A stretch of 24,158 bases of DNA, taken from the NCBI RefSeq assembly GCF_020860125.1, contig NZ_JAJBUX010000014.1, positions 1 to 24,158 on the forward strand. The letters are read 5' to 3'. Below, piece by piece: positions 15,110 through 23,078 of this stretch. The notes beneath the pieces were generated by a model, which saw nothing but the letters and a program-made list of their open reading frames with translations, was not told where the DNA came from and ran no database searches. The DNA is from Cloacibacillus sp. (GTDB lineage Bacteria > Synergistota > Synergistia > Synergistales > Synergistaceae). Both the position numbers and the translations under genes were made by a program. Position 1 is the stretch's first letter. Each line of letters begins with the position of its first letter.

Positions 15110-15884
15110 ACAGGAGATCGAAGAGAAGTTTGAGCACCAGCAGCGCCAGCACCGTGAGCATCATCGGGCGGATGAAGCGCGCCCCCTTCGTCAGCGCGCA
15201 GTGCGCGCCGAGATAGTTGCCCGCGATGCCGCATAGCGCCGCGGGCAGCGCCACGCCGTATATTATCGTCCCCGCGAAAGCGAAGGTCATTAGCGAGGCG
15301 TAGTTGGAGGCGAGGTTCAATATCTTCGCGTTTCCCGAGGCGGTCTTAAGGTCGAAGCCCATGAGGGCGGAGAAGGCCATGATCGCGAAGGTCCCCGTCC
15401 CCGGGCCGAAGAGGCCGTCGTATCCGCCGATCAGCAGACCGATCATAAAGGCGAGCAGCGCGGCGCGTCCGCGCTCCATTCCGGCGGAGCGATCCATCTC
15501 GCCGAGGTCTCTTCTGAGAAAAATTATCACCGCCGCGCAGGGCAGGATGATAATGAGCATCGTCTTGATCATCTGGTCGCTGAGCAGCAGCGCCGTCTTC
15601 GCGCCTACTGTGGAGCCGATGAACGAGCCGAACGCCGCGACCGCCGCCGCGCGCAGGTCGACAGCGCCGTTCCGCCAGAACTTGAAGACCGCGAGGGTGG
15701 TGCCGCAGGAGCTGGAGAACTTATTGCATCCCAGCGCGAAATGCGCCGGCATGCCCGTAAAGATATAAGCCGGTAGGGAGATTATCCCGCCGCCGCCCGC
15801 CGAAGCGTCGACAAATCCCGCGAGAAACACCAGAAAGCACACTAATATCAGCGACGTAGTTGAAATTTCAAAGCCTGCGGCCAT
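15108..15884 (-). CDS. TauE/SafE (TSUP) family permease
   Basis: A 258-residue membrane protein with about eight helices, the normal size of the TSUP family. The motifs DASAGGGGIISLPA (26-39) and GCNKFSSS (52-59) are diagnostic, and a second related repeat begins near GGYDGLFGPGTGTFAIM. Family members export or import sulfite, sulfoacetate, taurine-derived acids or other small organic anions. AAGGAG lies 7 bases before the start. It is divergent from the GlcD-like gene and convergent with the aminotransferase, so it is likely a single-gene unit. Confidence 0.92.
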   Translation of the reverse strand: MAAGFEISTTSLILVCFLVFLAGFVDASAGGGGIISLPAYIFTGMPAHFALGCNKFSSSCGTTLAVFKFWRNGAVDLRAAAVAAFGSFIGSTVGAKTALLLSDQMIKTMLIIILPCAAVIIFLRRDLGEMDRSAGMERGRAALLAFMIGLLIGGYDGLFGPGTGTFAIMAFSALMGFDLKTASGNAKILNLASNYASLMTFAFAGTIIYGVALPAALCGIAGNYLGAHCALTKGARFIRPMMLTVLALLVLKLLFDLL

Positions 15885-15921
15885 ATAAAGTCTCCTTAAA
15901 ACAAAGTCAAACGCAGATTAT

Positions 15922-15935
15922 TATATTATAATATA
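15922..15935. promoter_or_regulatory. 14-base palindrome with overlapping divergent TATAAT boxes
   Basis: TATATTATAATATA is a perfect palindrome, so it contains a consensus TATAAT on each strand (15927-15932 rightward, 15925-15930 leftward). It lies between the divergent tauE/safE and glcD-like genes at suitable distances from both starts. No good -35 hexamer was found on either side. It may be a shared promoter core, a regulator site or both. Confidence 0.45.
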
Positions 15936-15993
15936 CTCTTATAAATATATATGGCCTTTGAATATTTATTCGCGGGAAGAGAGGCGCTTCATC

Positions 15994-17412
15994 ATGGGAT
16001 ACGGTATTGTAACGGAAGATATACTCGCGGCGCTGGCTGAAATAGTCGGTTCCACACACATATGGACTACGGAAGAGAAGCGCGAGGCCTGTTCGCGCGA
16101 CGAGACCACGACGCTGCGCGCCGGCGAACGCTACCTGCCGGAGGCCGTCGTCGCCCCCGCCTCGGCCCGTGAAGTATCCGAGATATTGAAGCTCGCCAAC
16201 CGCCATTTGATACCGGTCACGCCGCGCGGCGGCGGCACGGGACTCTCCGGAGGGGCGCTTCCCGTATGCGGGGGCATCGTCATATCCGACGAGAGGCTCA
16301 ACCGTATCATCGAGATAGACGCGGAAAACCTCGTAGTGGTCACGGAGCCCGGCGTCATTACGAGCGAGATAAACGCCGCCGCCGCAGAGAAGGGGCTCGC
16401 CTACACGGGATATCCGATGAGCGTCCTCTCCTGCCACATCGGCGGCAACATCGCGGAAAACGCCGGCGGCGGCAACGCCGTCAAATATGGTGTCACGATG
16501 CGCTACGTGCTGGGGCTGGAGGTGGTGCTGCCGACGGGAGAGATACTGACGCTCGGCGGCAAGCTGATGAAGGACGTCTCAGGCTACAGCCTGAAGGAGC
16601 TCTTCGTCGGCTCCGAGGGCACGCTTGGCTACGTGACAAAGATCATCCTCCGCCTCCAGCCGCTGATGAAGAACCGCGCCGCGCTGCTGGCTCTCTTCGC
16701 CGACACCGAGACGGCGATCAGGGCGGTGCCTAAGATGATGGCGCACGGCGGCATCGTCCCCTCGTCGATCGAATATATAGACGCTTACTGTTACCGCAAG
16801 GCCTGCGGCTTTCTTAACGAGGAGCTGCCGATGGAGGGCGTCGAGGCGGTGCTGCTCGTCGAGGTGGACGGCAGCAACCAGGAGTCGCTCGATATGGATA
16901 TCGAACGCGCGGGGGAGATCCTCTCGGCGGAGGGTGCGGCTGAGATCTACGTCGCCGACACGCGCTCCACGCGCGAGCGTATCTGGTCCGTGCGCCGCAA
17001 TATTGACGAGGCGCTGCGTGTGACGGACCCCGTGCAGGCGGACGAGGATATCGTCGTGCCGATCGCGAAGATTCCCGAGGTCGCGCGCGGCCTGCGCGAA
17101 ATAGAGAAAAAATACGGCGTACCGATCGCGAACTTCGGTCACGCGGGGGACGGCAACCTCCATCCTACGATATTGAAGCCCGCGGAGATGACGCTTGAAG
17201 AATGGGAACGTGTCGAAACGGAGATAGAATGGGATATATTCCGTCTCACCGACTCGCTCGGCGGCGTCATCAGCGGCGAACACGGCATTGGCAGCAAGCG
17301 TAAACGCTACTTCGCGGAGCTTTGCCCGCCGCAGAACCTTGCGCTGATGAAAAAGATAAAGCTCACGCTCGATCCCAACAACATAATGAACCCCGGCAAA
17401 ATTTTCGACTGA
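15994..17412 (+). CDS. FAD-linked 2-hydroxyacid dehydrogenase, GlcD/D-lactate dehydrogenase type
   Basis: A 472-residue protein. I start it at the ATG at 15994, where AAGAGAGG ends 9 bases upstream; a TTG at 15958 would add 12 residues without a binding site. The FAD-binding PCMH domain shows PRGGGTGLSGGA (78-88), GGNIAENAGG (150-159) and GSEGTLGYVTK (207-217). The C-terminal substrate domain shows FGHAGDGNLHP (381-391), ISGEHGIGSKRKRYF and DPNNIMNPGKIF. Relatives oxidise D-lactate, glycolate or 2-hydroxyglutarate to the 2-oxo acid and pass electrons on. No GlcE/GlcF or Fe-S subunit gene is adjacent, so the electron acceptor is not evident. A YjiH carrier follows. Confidence 0.94.
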   Translation: MGYGIVTEDILAALAEIVGSTHIWTTEEKREACSRDETTTLRAGERYLPEAVVAPASAREVSEILKLANRHLIPVTPRGGGTGLSGGALPVCGGIVISDERLNRIIEIDAENLVVVTEPGVITSEINAAAAEKGLAYTGYPMSVLSCHIGGNIAENAGGGNAVKYGVTMRYVLGLEVVLPTGEILTLGGKLMKDVSGYSLKELFVGSEGTLGYVTKIILRLQPLMKNRAALLALFADTETAIRAVPKMMAHGGIVPSSIEYIDAYCYRKACGFLNEELPMEGVEAVLLVEVDGSNQESLDMDIERAGEILSAEGAAEIYVADTRSTRERIWSVRRNIDEALRVTDPVQADEDIVVPIAKIPEVARGLREIEKKYGVPIANFGHAGDGNLHPTILKPAEMTLEEWERVETEIEWDIFRLTDSLGGVISGEHGIGSKRKRYFAELCPPQNLALMKKIKLTLDPNNIMNPGKIFD

Positions 17413-17514
17413 CGAAAGCCGGTTGAGGCGGCGCACCGCGGAAAGGAGGCGTTTATGGCGGCCCGCGCTGTGAGAACTTATACTTAAAACATACTTAGAA
17501 AAGGAGTATTGAAA

Positions 17515-18867
17515 ATGGCGGAAAAACATAGTTACACATCTGCGCAGATCATGCATTTTTTGATTCCATCGCTTATCGGCGCCATAGTCTTTCTTCTGCC
17601 CATTCCCATGAAGGGCAGCCTCAATACCATACTTGGCATTGCGATCGACTGGGGGAAGGCGGTCCTGAAGCCATGGCTGCCGGGTACGGCGATGACGCTC
17701 GTCGTGATAGCGGCGCTGGCGTCTTTATGGGCCATGCTCTGCAAGCCTGAAAAGATCGAAAAGGACCCCTTCTGGGGAGGGCTGCTGATCGTCAAACCCT
17801 TCTGGCTCGTCTCCCGCCTTCTCGGCGCGGCGCTCTACATAGTTATCTTCTTTAAGATCGGCCCCGAAGTGGTATGGAATATGGATAACGGCGGCACGCC
17901 GGCGATAGTCCTCGCCCCCGCGCTGCTCATCATTTTCATCGTCCTCGCGGGCGTCGTGCCGCTGCTTACGGACTACGGTCTTATGGAATATGTCGGCACC
18001 TACGCGCGTCCGGTCATGGGGCCGATGTTCAAGCTCCCCGGCCGCTCCGCCGTCGACTGCCTCGCCTCATGGGTCGGCAGCTGCTCGGTCGCCGTTGTCA
18101 TCACGACCAAGGTCCACGACCAGGGGTATTACTCCGACCGCGAAGCCTCGATCATCACGACGGCATTCTCCGTCATCAGTATCGCCTATATCTACGTCAT
18201 GGCGGACTTCGTAGGCCTGCCGAACATGTATTTTCAGATAATGGCGGCGGTCTACGCGGTGACCTTCATCCTCGCGCTCATCATGCCGCGCATCTGGCCG
18301 CTCTCCTTGATGCCCGACACCTTCTCCGGCAAGGCCGGCAAACAGCGTGTCGGCGACGACATCCCGCAGGGATACTCGCTCGGCGACTGGGCGCTCAAGC
18401 TTGCCGTCGAGCGCTCGGCGAAGCAGACCGCGGCGATGACGGTGGATTCAGGCGTTAAAACTTTCATCTCGCTCGTCGTCAGCACGATGCCGCTAGTCGT
18501 CGCCTGGGGAACGATCGTCCTCATCATCGCGAACAACACGCCGGTATTCCAGATACTCTCCGCGCCCTTTGCCTGGTGCCTCCAGCTCATGAGGATACCT
18601 GAGGCTAAAGAGGTCGCCCCGGCCTTCCTGCTCGCCTACGCCGACCAGTTCCTCGCCGCCGTCGTCGGCTCCGGCCGCACGGCCGTCGCCGCGAAGTTTA
18701 TGTGCGCCTGTATCTCCGGCACCGGCCTAATCTACATGACCGAGGTCGGCGTCCTCATCCTCCAGTCGTCGATACCGCTCGGCTTCTGGAAGCTGACGGG
18801 CATCTACTTTATCAGGGCGGTGCTCAGCATCTTCCTGCTCGCGCCCTTTGCCTGGTTCTTCTGCTAG
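17515..18867 (+). CDS. YjiH-family membrane protein (nucleoside-recognition GATE domain), copy 2
   Basis: A 450-residue polytopic protein. The ATG at 17515 is chosen because AAGGAG ends 8 bases before it; the TTG at 17509 would be only 2 bases away. The core PLLTDYGLMEYVGTY, FKLPGRSAVD and ITTKVHDQGYYSDREASII matches copy 1 at 1147-2631 position for position. Compared with copy 1 it lacks the long hydrophilic N-terminus. It follows the GlcD-like dehydrogenase by about 100 bases on the same strand and ends at a strong terminator, so the two probably form one unit. By analogy it may import the hydroxy acid used by the dehydrogenase; this is inference, since YjiH substrates are unknown. Confidence 0.86.
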   Translation: MAEKHSYTSAQIMHFLIPSLIGAIVFLLPIPMKGSLNTILGIAIDWGKAVLKPWLPGTAMTLVVIAALASLWAMLCKPEKIEKDPFWGGLLIVKPFWLVSRLLGAALYIVIFFKIGPEVVWNMDNGGTPAIVLAPALLIIFIVLAGVVPLLTDYGLMEYVGTYARPVMGPMFKLPGRSAVDCLASWVGSCSVAVVITTKVHDQGYYSDREASIITTAFSVISIAYIYVMADFVGLPNMYFQIMAAVYAVTFILALIMPRIWPLSLMPDTFSGKAGKQRVGDDIPQGYSLGDWALKLAVERSAKQTAAMTVDSGVKTFISLVVSTMPLVVAWGTIVLIIANNTPVFQILSAPFAWCLQLMRIPEAKEVAPAFLLAYADQFLAAVVGSGRTAVAAKFMCACISGTGLIYMTEVGVLILQSSIPLGFWKLTGIYFIRAVLSIFLLAPFAWFFC

Positions 18868-18946
18868 TTAAGCGTCGCTGACGCATCTAATCAGCGGAAT
18901 TGGCGTTGGGTTTGTAAAAATAACGCGAAAATAGTTCAAAGTATAT

Positions 18947-18990
18947 GAACAGCGCAGAAAGCCATCGGCTCCTGCGCTGTTCTCGTTTTT
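18947..18990 (+). terminator. Rho-independent terminator after YjiH copy 2
   Basis: An 11-base perfect stem (GAACAGCGCAG with CTGCGCTGTTC at 18972-18982) has an inner AGCC/GGCT stem and is followed by TCGTTTTT. It ends rightward transcription just before the convergent GNAT genes. Confidence 0.88.
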
Positions 18991-19010
18991 ATTGTGTGTC
19001 TGCCGCGGCT

Positions 19011-19511
19011 CTATTTAGCGTTGCGGCAGTGTGCCATGAGATATGCGTCGACAAAATGCCCCTCGGGATTGCGCATCCAGTCCTTCGCGATCCCCTCGAC
19101 CTTGAATCCGACGGCCTTGCAGAGCTTCAGCGCGCCCACGTTGTCGGTAGGGATCTCCACCTCGACGCGTTCCATCATCAGCTCGTTGTCGGCAAGTTCA
19201 AGCGCCGTCTCCATCAGTGCCTTTCCCAGCCCCTGTCCCTGCCATTTCTGGTCGACGATGACCCTCAGCGTTGCCATCCGGCGCAGGAATATCTGGTGAT
19301 TGACCTGTATCAGCACCGCGGCGCATATTTCCTGCGGGTCAGTCTCCGTCTCAAGTACGAGCATGTGGTCGAACTGTGTGAGTCCGGCAATCAGCTGTTC
19401 CGCGCTTTCATGCTGCCCGGCGGAGAAGCTGGTGAATCTCCCCTCCCTTACCTTGGCGTTTATTTTGTCGATTCCCTCTGCATCTCCCGGTGTTACGGGT
19501 CTTATCCTCAT
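19011..19511 (-). CDS. GNAT-family N-acetyltransferase, tandem copy B
   Basis: A 166-residue acetyltransferase. The acetyl-CoA loop is visible as VDQKWQGQGLGKALM (86-100) with the Q-x-x-G-x-G/A pattern, and the C-terminal region TDNVGALKLCKAVGFKVEG is the usual GNAT ending. The tail resembles E. coli YhhY, an N-acetyltransferase that acts on several amino acids, but the substrate here is not known. Its start overlaps the stop of the upstream GNAT gene by four bases (ATGA), and the two proteins are related, so this is a tandem duplication translated as a pair. Confidence 0.93.
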   Translation of the reverse strand: MRIRPVTPGDAEGIDKINAKVREGRFTSFSAGQHESAEQLIAGLTQFDHMLVLETETDPQEICAAVLIQVNHQIFLRRMATLRVIVDQKWQGQGLGKALMETALELADNELMMERVEVEIPTDNVGALKLCKAVGFKVEGIAKDWMRNPEGHFVDAYLMAHCRNAK

Positions 19512-20008
19512 ATCTCGGCACCCTCTCCGCGAAGTCTTCCCATCAGGTATTCGTTGACGAACGTACCCTTTACGACCGCGGCATGTTTTCTCGTCGCCTC
19601 CACCATAAATCCGAGGCTTTTATAGAGCCTGATCGCCCTCTCGTTGTCCGTGAGCACGAGCAGCTCCAGACGGTGGAACATCAGCTCGTTGTCGGCGCGG
19701 TCCACCAGATGTTTCAAAAGTTTGTGCCCGATTCCCATATGCTGGAAATCGGTGTCCACCATCACCGCGATAAAAGCGCTGTGCGCGCGGCACGGCTCCC
19801 GGTTCGCGATCATCACGGAGAAGCCGACGACATCGCCGTTTTCCACCGCGACGAAGCCCCTGTCCCTCTCGGTAAGTGAATTTAAAAAAGCTACCGTGGC
19901 ATTGATTCTCTCGCTGGAAAGGGCGAGTACTCCCTCCCGCACTCCGTTCTGTCTCCTGATGGCGGCTATTGCCTCTGCGTCCTCAGGCGTTACAGGTCTT
20001 ATTTCCAA
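19508..20008 (-). CDS. GNAT-family N-acetyltransferase, tandem copy A
   Basis: A 166-residue acetyltransferase if begun at the TTG at 20008. This start is preferred because GGGAGG lies 9 bases upstream and the resulting N-terminus (EIRPVTPEDAEAI) aligns with that of copy B (RIRPVTPGDAEGI), giving both proteins the same length. An upstream ATG at 20029 lacks a binding site. The acetyl-CoA loop is VDTDFQHMGIGHKLL (84-98), and TDNERAIRLYKSLGFMVEA closes the fold, again YhhY-like. A promoter with 17-base spacing lies just upstream. The pair has diverged well beyond simple copies, so their substrates may differ. Confidence 0.92.
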   Translation of the reverse strand: MEIRPVTPEDAEAIAAIRRQNGVREGVLALSSERINATVAFLNSLTERDRGFVAVENGDVVGFSVMIANREPCRAHSAFIAVMVDTDFQHMGIGHKLLKHLVDRADNELMFHRLELLVLTDNERAIRLYKSLGFMVEATRKHAAVVKGTFVNEYLMGRLRGEGAEI

Positions 20009-20043
20009 AATGCCGGACCTCCCGAACATCTATGATGGATTCT

Positions 20044-20072
20044 ATTGTACTCTAATCATACCCCAATCGCAA
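20044..20072 (-). promoter_or_regulatory. Sigma-70-type promoter for the GNAT pair
   Basis: Read leftward, TTGCGA (20072-20067) is followed after exactly 17 bases by TACAAT (20049-20044). The predicted start of transcription falls about 30 bases before the TTG start codon of copy A, supporting that start choice. Confidence 0.6.
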
Positions 20073-20146
20073 AAAGAAAAAATCAGATAAACTTTTATCA
20101 TCGCTGTGATATCATCTTTTGCGGAAGGAGTGTGACGGTCAGAGAG

Positions 20147-21826
20147 ATGAAATATAAAAGCACTCAACAGCTGGAAGACGTGAATTTTAAAGAGGCGCGG
20201 GCGTTATATAAATCGATGGGATGTTCCGACGCCGACCTCAGGGGGCCGGTCATCGGCATCGCGAATTCCTGGAACGAGCTGGTTACGGGACATTTTAACC
20301 TGCGGCAGGCGGCGGAATTTGTCAAAAAAGGCATCCACCGCGCAGGAGGCACGGCAGTGGAGTTCGGGATGATCGGCGCCTGCGACGGCCTCGCGAGCGG
20401 ACACGGAGGCATGAAATATATCCTGCCTTCGCGCGAGCTGATCGCGAACAGCCTGGAGAGTATGGCGCGGGCCCACAACCTCGACGGCCTCGTGATGCTC
20501 GGCTCCTGCGACAAGATCGTTCCGGGAATGCTGATGGGCGCTGCGCGCCTCGACATTCCCGCGGTCATGGCCGTCGGCGGGCCGATGCTCGGCGGTGTTG
20601 AGTTCGACGGCAGAAAGAGTGACTCCACCTCGCTCTCCGAGGCGGTAGGCATGTTCGAGGCCGGAAAAATCGGCGCGGCGGAGCTGGAAAGGTTGGAAGA
20701 GACCTCCTGCCCAAGCTGCGGTTCCTGTTCCTTTTTCGGCACCGCGAACTCCATGGGCGCCCTCTCGGAGGCGATGGGCATGTCGCTGCCCGGCTCGGCG
20801 CTGATTCCCGCCGTATACGCGGAGCGCCTCAGAAGCTCCGAAGAGGCGGGACGCCGGATCGTCGAGCTTGTAAATAAAAATATCACCGCGCGCCGCGTGA
20901 TAACGGCGGAGTCGCTGGAGAACGCTGCCGTCGTGATGCTGGCCACGGGAGCCTCGACGAACTGCGTGATGCACCTCTGCGCGATTGCCTATGAGGCGGG
21001 GCTTGACCCCAAAGAGATATTCTCGATGATCGATTCCCTCAGCGAGAGGGTCCCGCTGGTCGCGAAGGTCAATCCGGCGGCGAAATATGACATGGAGGCC
21101 TTCTACCGCTCGGGCGGCGTGCCGCAGGTGATGCGGGAGGTGCGGGATATACTGCACCTGGATGCGGTGACCGCGAGCGGTCTCACCGTCGGCGAGAATA
21201 TCGACAGCTGCAAAAATCCCTACGGCACCGACCGTAACGTGATAAAAAGCGCGGCTGAGCCGTTCAGCCGTGAAAAGGGGCTCTGCCTGCTGCGCGGCAA
21301 CCTCGCCCCCGACGGCGCGGTGGCGAAGCCCGCGGCGATGGACCCCTCGATGTTCAAATTTACGGGACCGGCGCGCGTCTTTGATTCCGAGGAGGAGGCG
21401 AACAGCGCGATCCTCGCGAAAGATATACCGCCCGGCAGCGTCGTCGTTGTGCGCTACGAGGGCCCCAAGGGCGGGCCGGGGATGCGCGAGATGTTCCACG
21501 CGATGAAATTCCTCTATGGGATGGGGCTCGCCAAAAGCGTCGCCCTCATCACGGACGGCCGCTTTTCTGGGACCAACAACGGCTGCTACGTCGGACACAT
21601 CTCGCCGGAGGCCGCCGAGGGCGGCCCGCTCGCGGCGCTGCGCGACGGCGACCTGATAACCATCGACATCGCGAAAAAAGATATCTCCGTAGCGCTCTCC
21701 GGGGAAGAGATGGCGGAGCGGCTCAAAGATTGGCGCGCCCCGACACCAGATGCGCCGGACGGCTGGCTGCGCATATACGCGAAGCTCGCGGCCTCGGCCT
21801 CGGAGGGAGCCATGCTCAAGAGGTAA
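20147..21826 (+). CDS. ilvD: Dihydroxy-acid dehydratase (IlvD/Edd family)
   Basis: A 559-residue Fe-S dehydratase from the ATG at 20147; a longer frame to 20045 is unlike the family. In branched-chain amino acid synthesis IlvD turns 2,3-dihydroxy acids into 2-oxo acids in the cytosol. Landmarks include NSWNELVTGHFNLR, HGGMKYILPSRELIANS, GSCDKIVPGM (Cys121), CPSCGSC (Cys188, 191, 194), KFTGPARVF, RYEGPKGGPGM and TDGRFSG (Ser474) before GHISPEAAEGGP. Like E. coli IlvD it has Gly-His where [2Fe-2S] relatives have an extra Cys, so the oxygen-sensitive [4Fe-4S] type is inferred. AAGGAG is 16 bases before the ATG, farther than usual. No other ilv or leu genes are adjacent; a sugar-acid dehydratase role is a weaker alternative. 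Confidence 0.9.
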   Translation: MKYKSTQQLEDVNFKEARALYKSMGCSDADLRGPVIGIANSWNELVTGHFNLRQAAEFVKKGIHRAGGTAVEFGMIGACDGLASGHGGMKYILPSRELIANSLESMARAHNLDGLVMLGSCDKIVPGMLMGAARLDIPAVMAVGGPMLGGVEFDGRKSDSTSLSEAVGMFEAGKIGAAELERLEETSCPSCGSCSFFGTANSMGALSEAMGMSLPGSALIPAVYAERLRSSEEAGRRIVELVNKNITARRVITAESLENAAVVMLATGASTNCVMHLCAIAYEAGLDPKEIFSMIDSLSERVPLVAKVNPAAKYDMEAFYRSGGVPQVMREVRDILHLDAVTASGLTVGENIDSCKNPYGTDRNVIKSAAEPFSREKGLCLLRGNLAPDGAVAKPAAMDPSMFKFTGPARVFDSEEEANSAILAKDIPPGSVVVVRYEGPKGGPGMREMFHAMKFLYGMGLAKSVALITDGRFSGTNNGCYVGHISPEAAEGGPLAALRDGDLITIDIAKKDISVALSGEEMAERLKDWRAPTPDAPDGWLRIYAKLAASASEGAMLKR

Positions 21827-21878
21827 AAATTAAATTTTGTCATTTATGACTAAAATATGCGCAATACGTATTTTAATC

Positions 21879-21906
21879 TTGACTTTAGCGCTAACTGCGA
21901 TATCAT
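21879..21906 (+). promoter_or_regulatory. Promoter of the ferritin gene with a palindrome in its spacer
   Basis: TTGACT (21879-21884) and TATCAT (21901-21906) are 16 bases apart and lie about 60 bases before the ferritin start. The spacer begins with the palindrome TTAGCGCTAA (21885-21894), which could bind a repressor and block the promoter. Confidence 0.55.
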
Positions 21907-21967
21907 ATTTATAATGATTTTGATTTAGAAAAACAAACTTTATAAAGGCAGAAAGGTGCGATTTACA

Positions 21968-22459
21968 ATGATTATCGATGCGAAAATGGAAAAAGCGCTT
22001 AACGGACAGATCCGCGCGGAGCTGGAGTCAGCTTACCTGTATCTCTCAATGGCCTCCTGGTTCGACGCCAACGACCTCCCCGGCTGCGCCCACTGGATGA
22101 AGAAGCAGGCCGCCGAAGAGCAGGAACACGCGATGAAGATCTATGAATATGTCGTCGCCCGCGGCGGACACGTTATTCTGGAGGCGATCGCCGCCCCGCG
22201 CAACGAGTGGAAAAACGCGACCGAAATATTCCAGCAGACCCTTGAGCACGAGCAGAAGGTGACGGCCCTTATTTATGGGCTCGTTGAGAAGGCTATGGAG
22301 ATGAAAGATTACGCCACGCGCGGCATGCTCTCCTGGTTCGTCCAGGAGCAGGTCGAGGAAGAGGAGCACGCGATGGAGATCCTCGCGAAGTTCAAGAAGC
22401 TAGGCGAGATCCCCATATCGCTCGCGATGCTCGACAAAGAACTTGGCGACAGATCATAA
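21968..22459 (+). CDS. ftnA: Non-haem ferritin, FtnA type
   Basis: A 163-residue four-helix iron-storage subunit that would assemble into a 24-mer in the cytosol. From the ATG at 21968 (GAAAGG 11 bases upstream) the ferroxidase residues fall one position after those of E. coli FtnA: Glu18, Tyr25, Glu51, His54, Glu95, Gln128 and Glu131, covering the A, B and C iron sites. It therefore looks fully active. There is no haem-binding bacterioferritin methionine pattern. It has its own promoter and a terminator downstream. Together with the following flavoprotein it suggests handling of iron and oxygen stress in an anaerobe. Confidence 0.94.
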   Translation: MIIDAKMEKALNGQIRAELESAYLYLSMASWFDANDLPGCAHWMKKQAAEEQEHAMKIYEYVVARGGHVILEAIAAPRNEWKNATEIFQQTLEHEQKVTALIYGLVEKAMEMKDYATRGMLSWFVQEQVEEEEHAMEILAKFKKLGEIPISLAMLDKELGDRS

Positions 22460-22478
22460 CTTTTGATATAAGATGGAG

Positions 22479-22510
22479 GTGCCGGGCTTCAAAGGGTCCG
22501 GCACATTTTA
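22479..22510 (+). terminator. Terminator after ferritin
   Basis: A GTGCCGG/CCGGCAC stem (22479-22485 with 22498-22504), extended inward by wobble pairs, is followed by ATTTTAT. It likely ends the ferritin transcript, perhaps partially, since the next gene follows closely. Confidence 0.7.
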
Positions 22511-22549
22511 TATAGCCGGATAACAGAATATACTAAGGGGGGTAATAAG

Positions 22550-23074
22550 ATGGGCAATATCGATATGAAGGCGCTCTTTTCACTGACCTACGGTATGTAC
22601 ATCGTCAGCACCGACCTTGAGGGAAAACTCAACGGACAGATCGCCAACACCGTGATGCAGATAACCTCGGAGCCAATCTGCGTCGCCACCTGCCTCAACA
22701 AGGCCAACCTCACGACGGAAATGATCGCCAAAAGCGGCCGCTTCTCCGTCGCGGTCCTCGAACTTGAGGTGCCGATGACCTTTATCGGACAGTTCGGCTT
22801 CAAATCCGGACGTGACATCGATAAATTTGAAAATGTAAAATACAGCCTCGCCGAGGCGGGGACGCCGCTCATCGAGGAGTGGAGCGTCGCGGCCTTTGAC
22901 GCCAAGGTGACAAAGACGGTGGAGATGCCGAGCCACATGCTCTTTATCGGAGAGGTACAGGAATCTGTCTGCTTCAAAGAGGCGCCGCTGCTCACCTACA
23001 GCGACTACCACAAGATCAAAAAGGGCAAATCCCCGAAGACGGCCCCGACCTTCGGCTTCAACGCTCTGAAATAA
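22550..23074 (+). CDS. Flavin reductase-like FMN protein, Hrb N-terminal domain without rubredoxin
   Basis: A 174-residue flavin reductase-like split-barrel protein. NGQIANTVMQITSEP (28-42) and FGFKSGRDIDKF (82-93) match the flavin domain of high-molecular-weight rubredoxin (Hrb) of acetogens, an NAD(P)H-dependent enzyme that supplies electrons to flavodiiron oxygen reductases. In Hrb a rubredoxin domain follows a KGKSPKTAP-type linker. Here that linker is present (about residues 158-166), but the protein ends eight residues later with no CxxC motif. It may hand electrons to a separate rubredoxin. GGGGGG precedes the start. It sits after ferritin and four bases before the TIGR02757 gene. Confidence 0.9.
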   Translation: MGNIDMKALFSLTYGMYIVSTDLEGKLNGQIANTVMQITSEPICVATCLNKANLTTEMIAKSGRFSVAVLELEVPMTFIGQFGFKSGRDIDKFENVKYSLAEAGTPLIEEWSVAAFDAKVTKTVEMPSHMLFIGEVQESVCFKEAPLLTYSDYHKIKKGKSPKTAPTFGFNALK

Positions 23075-23078
23075 CGCC

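Noticed and set aside
16579..17556. 325-residue minus-strand frame over the GlcD-like gene
   Set aside because: Antisense shadow, overlapping both the dehydrogenase and the start of YjiH copy 2.
20204..21598. 464-residue reading frame on the minus strand opposite ilvD
   Set aside because: It is an antisense shadow: the plus strand encodes a fully conserved IlvD here, and the minus product is rich in His and Arg with no family resemblance.
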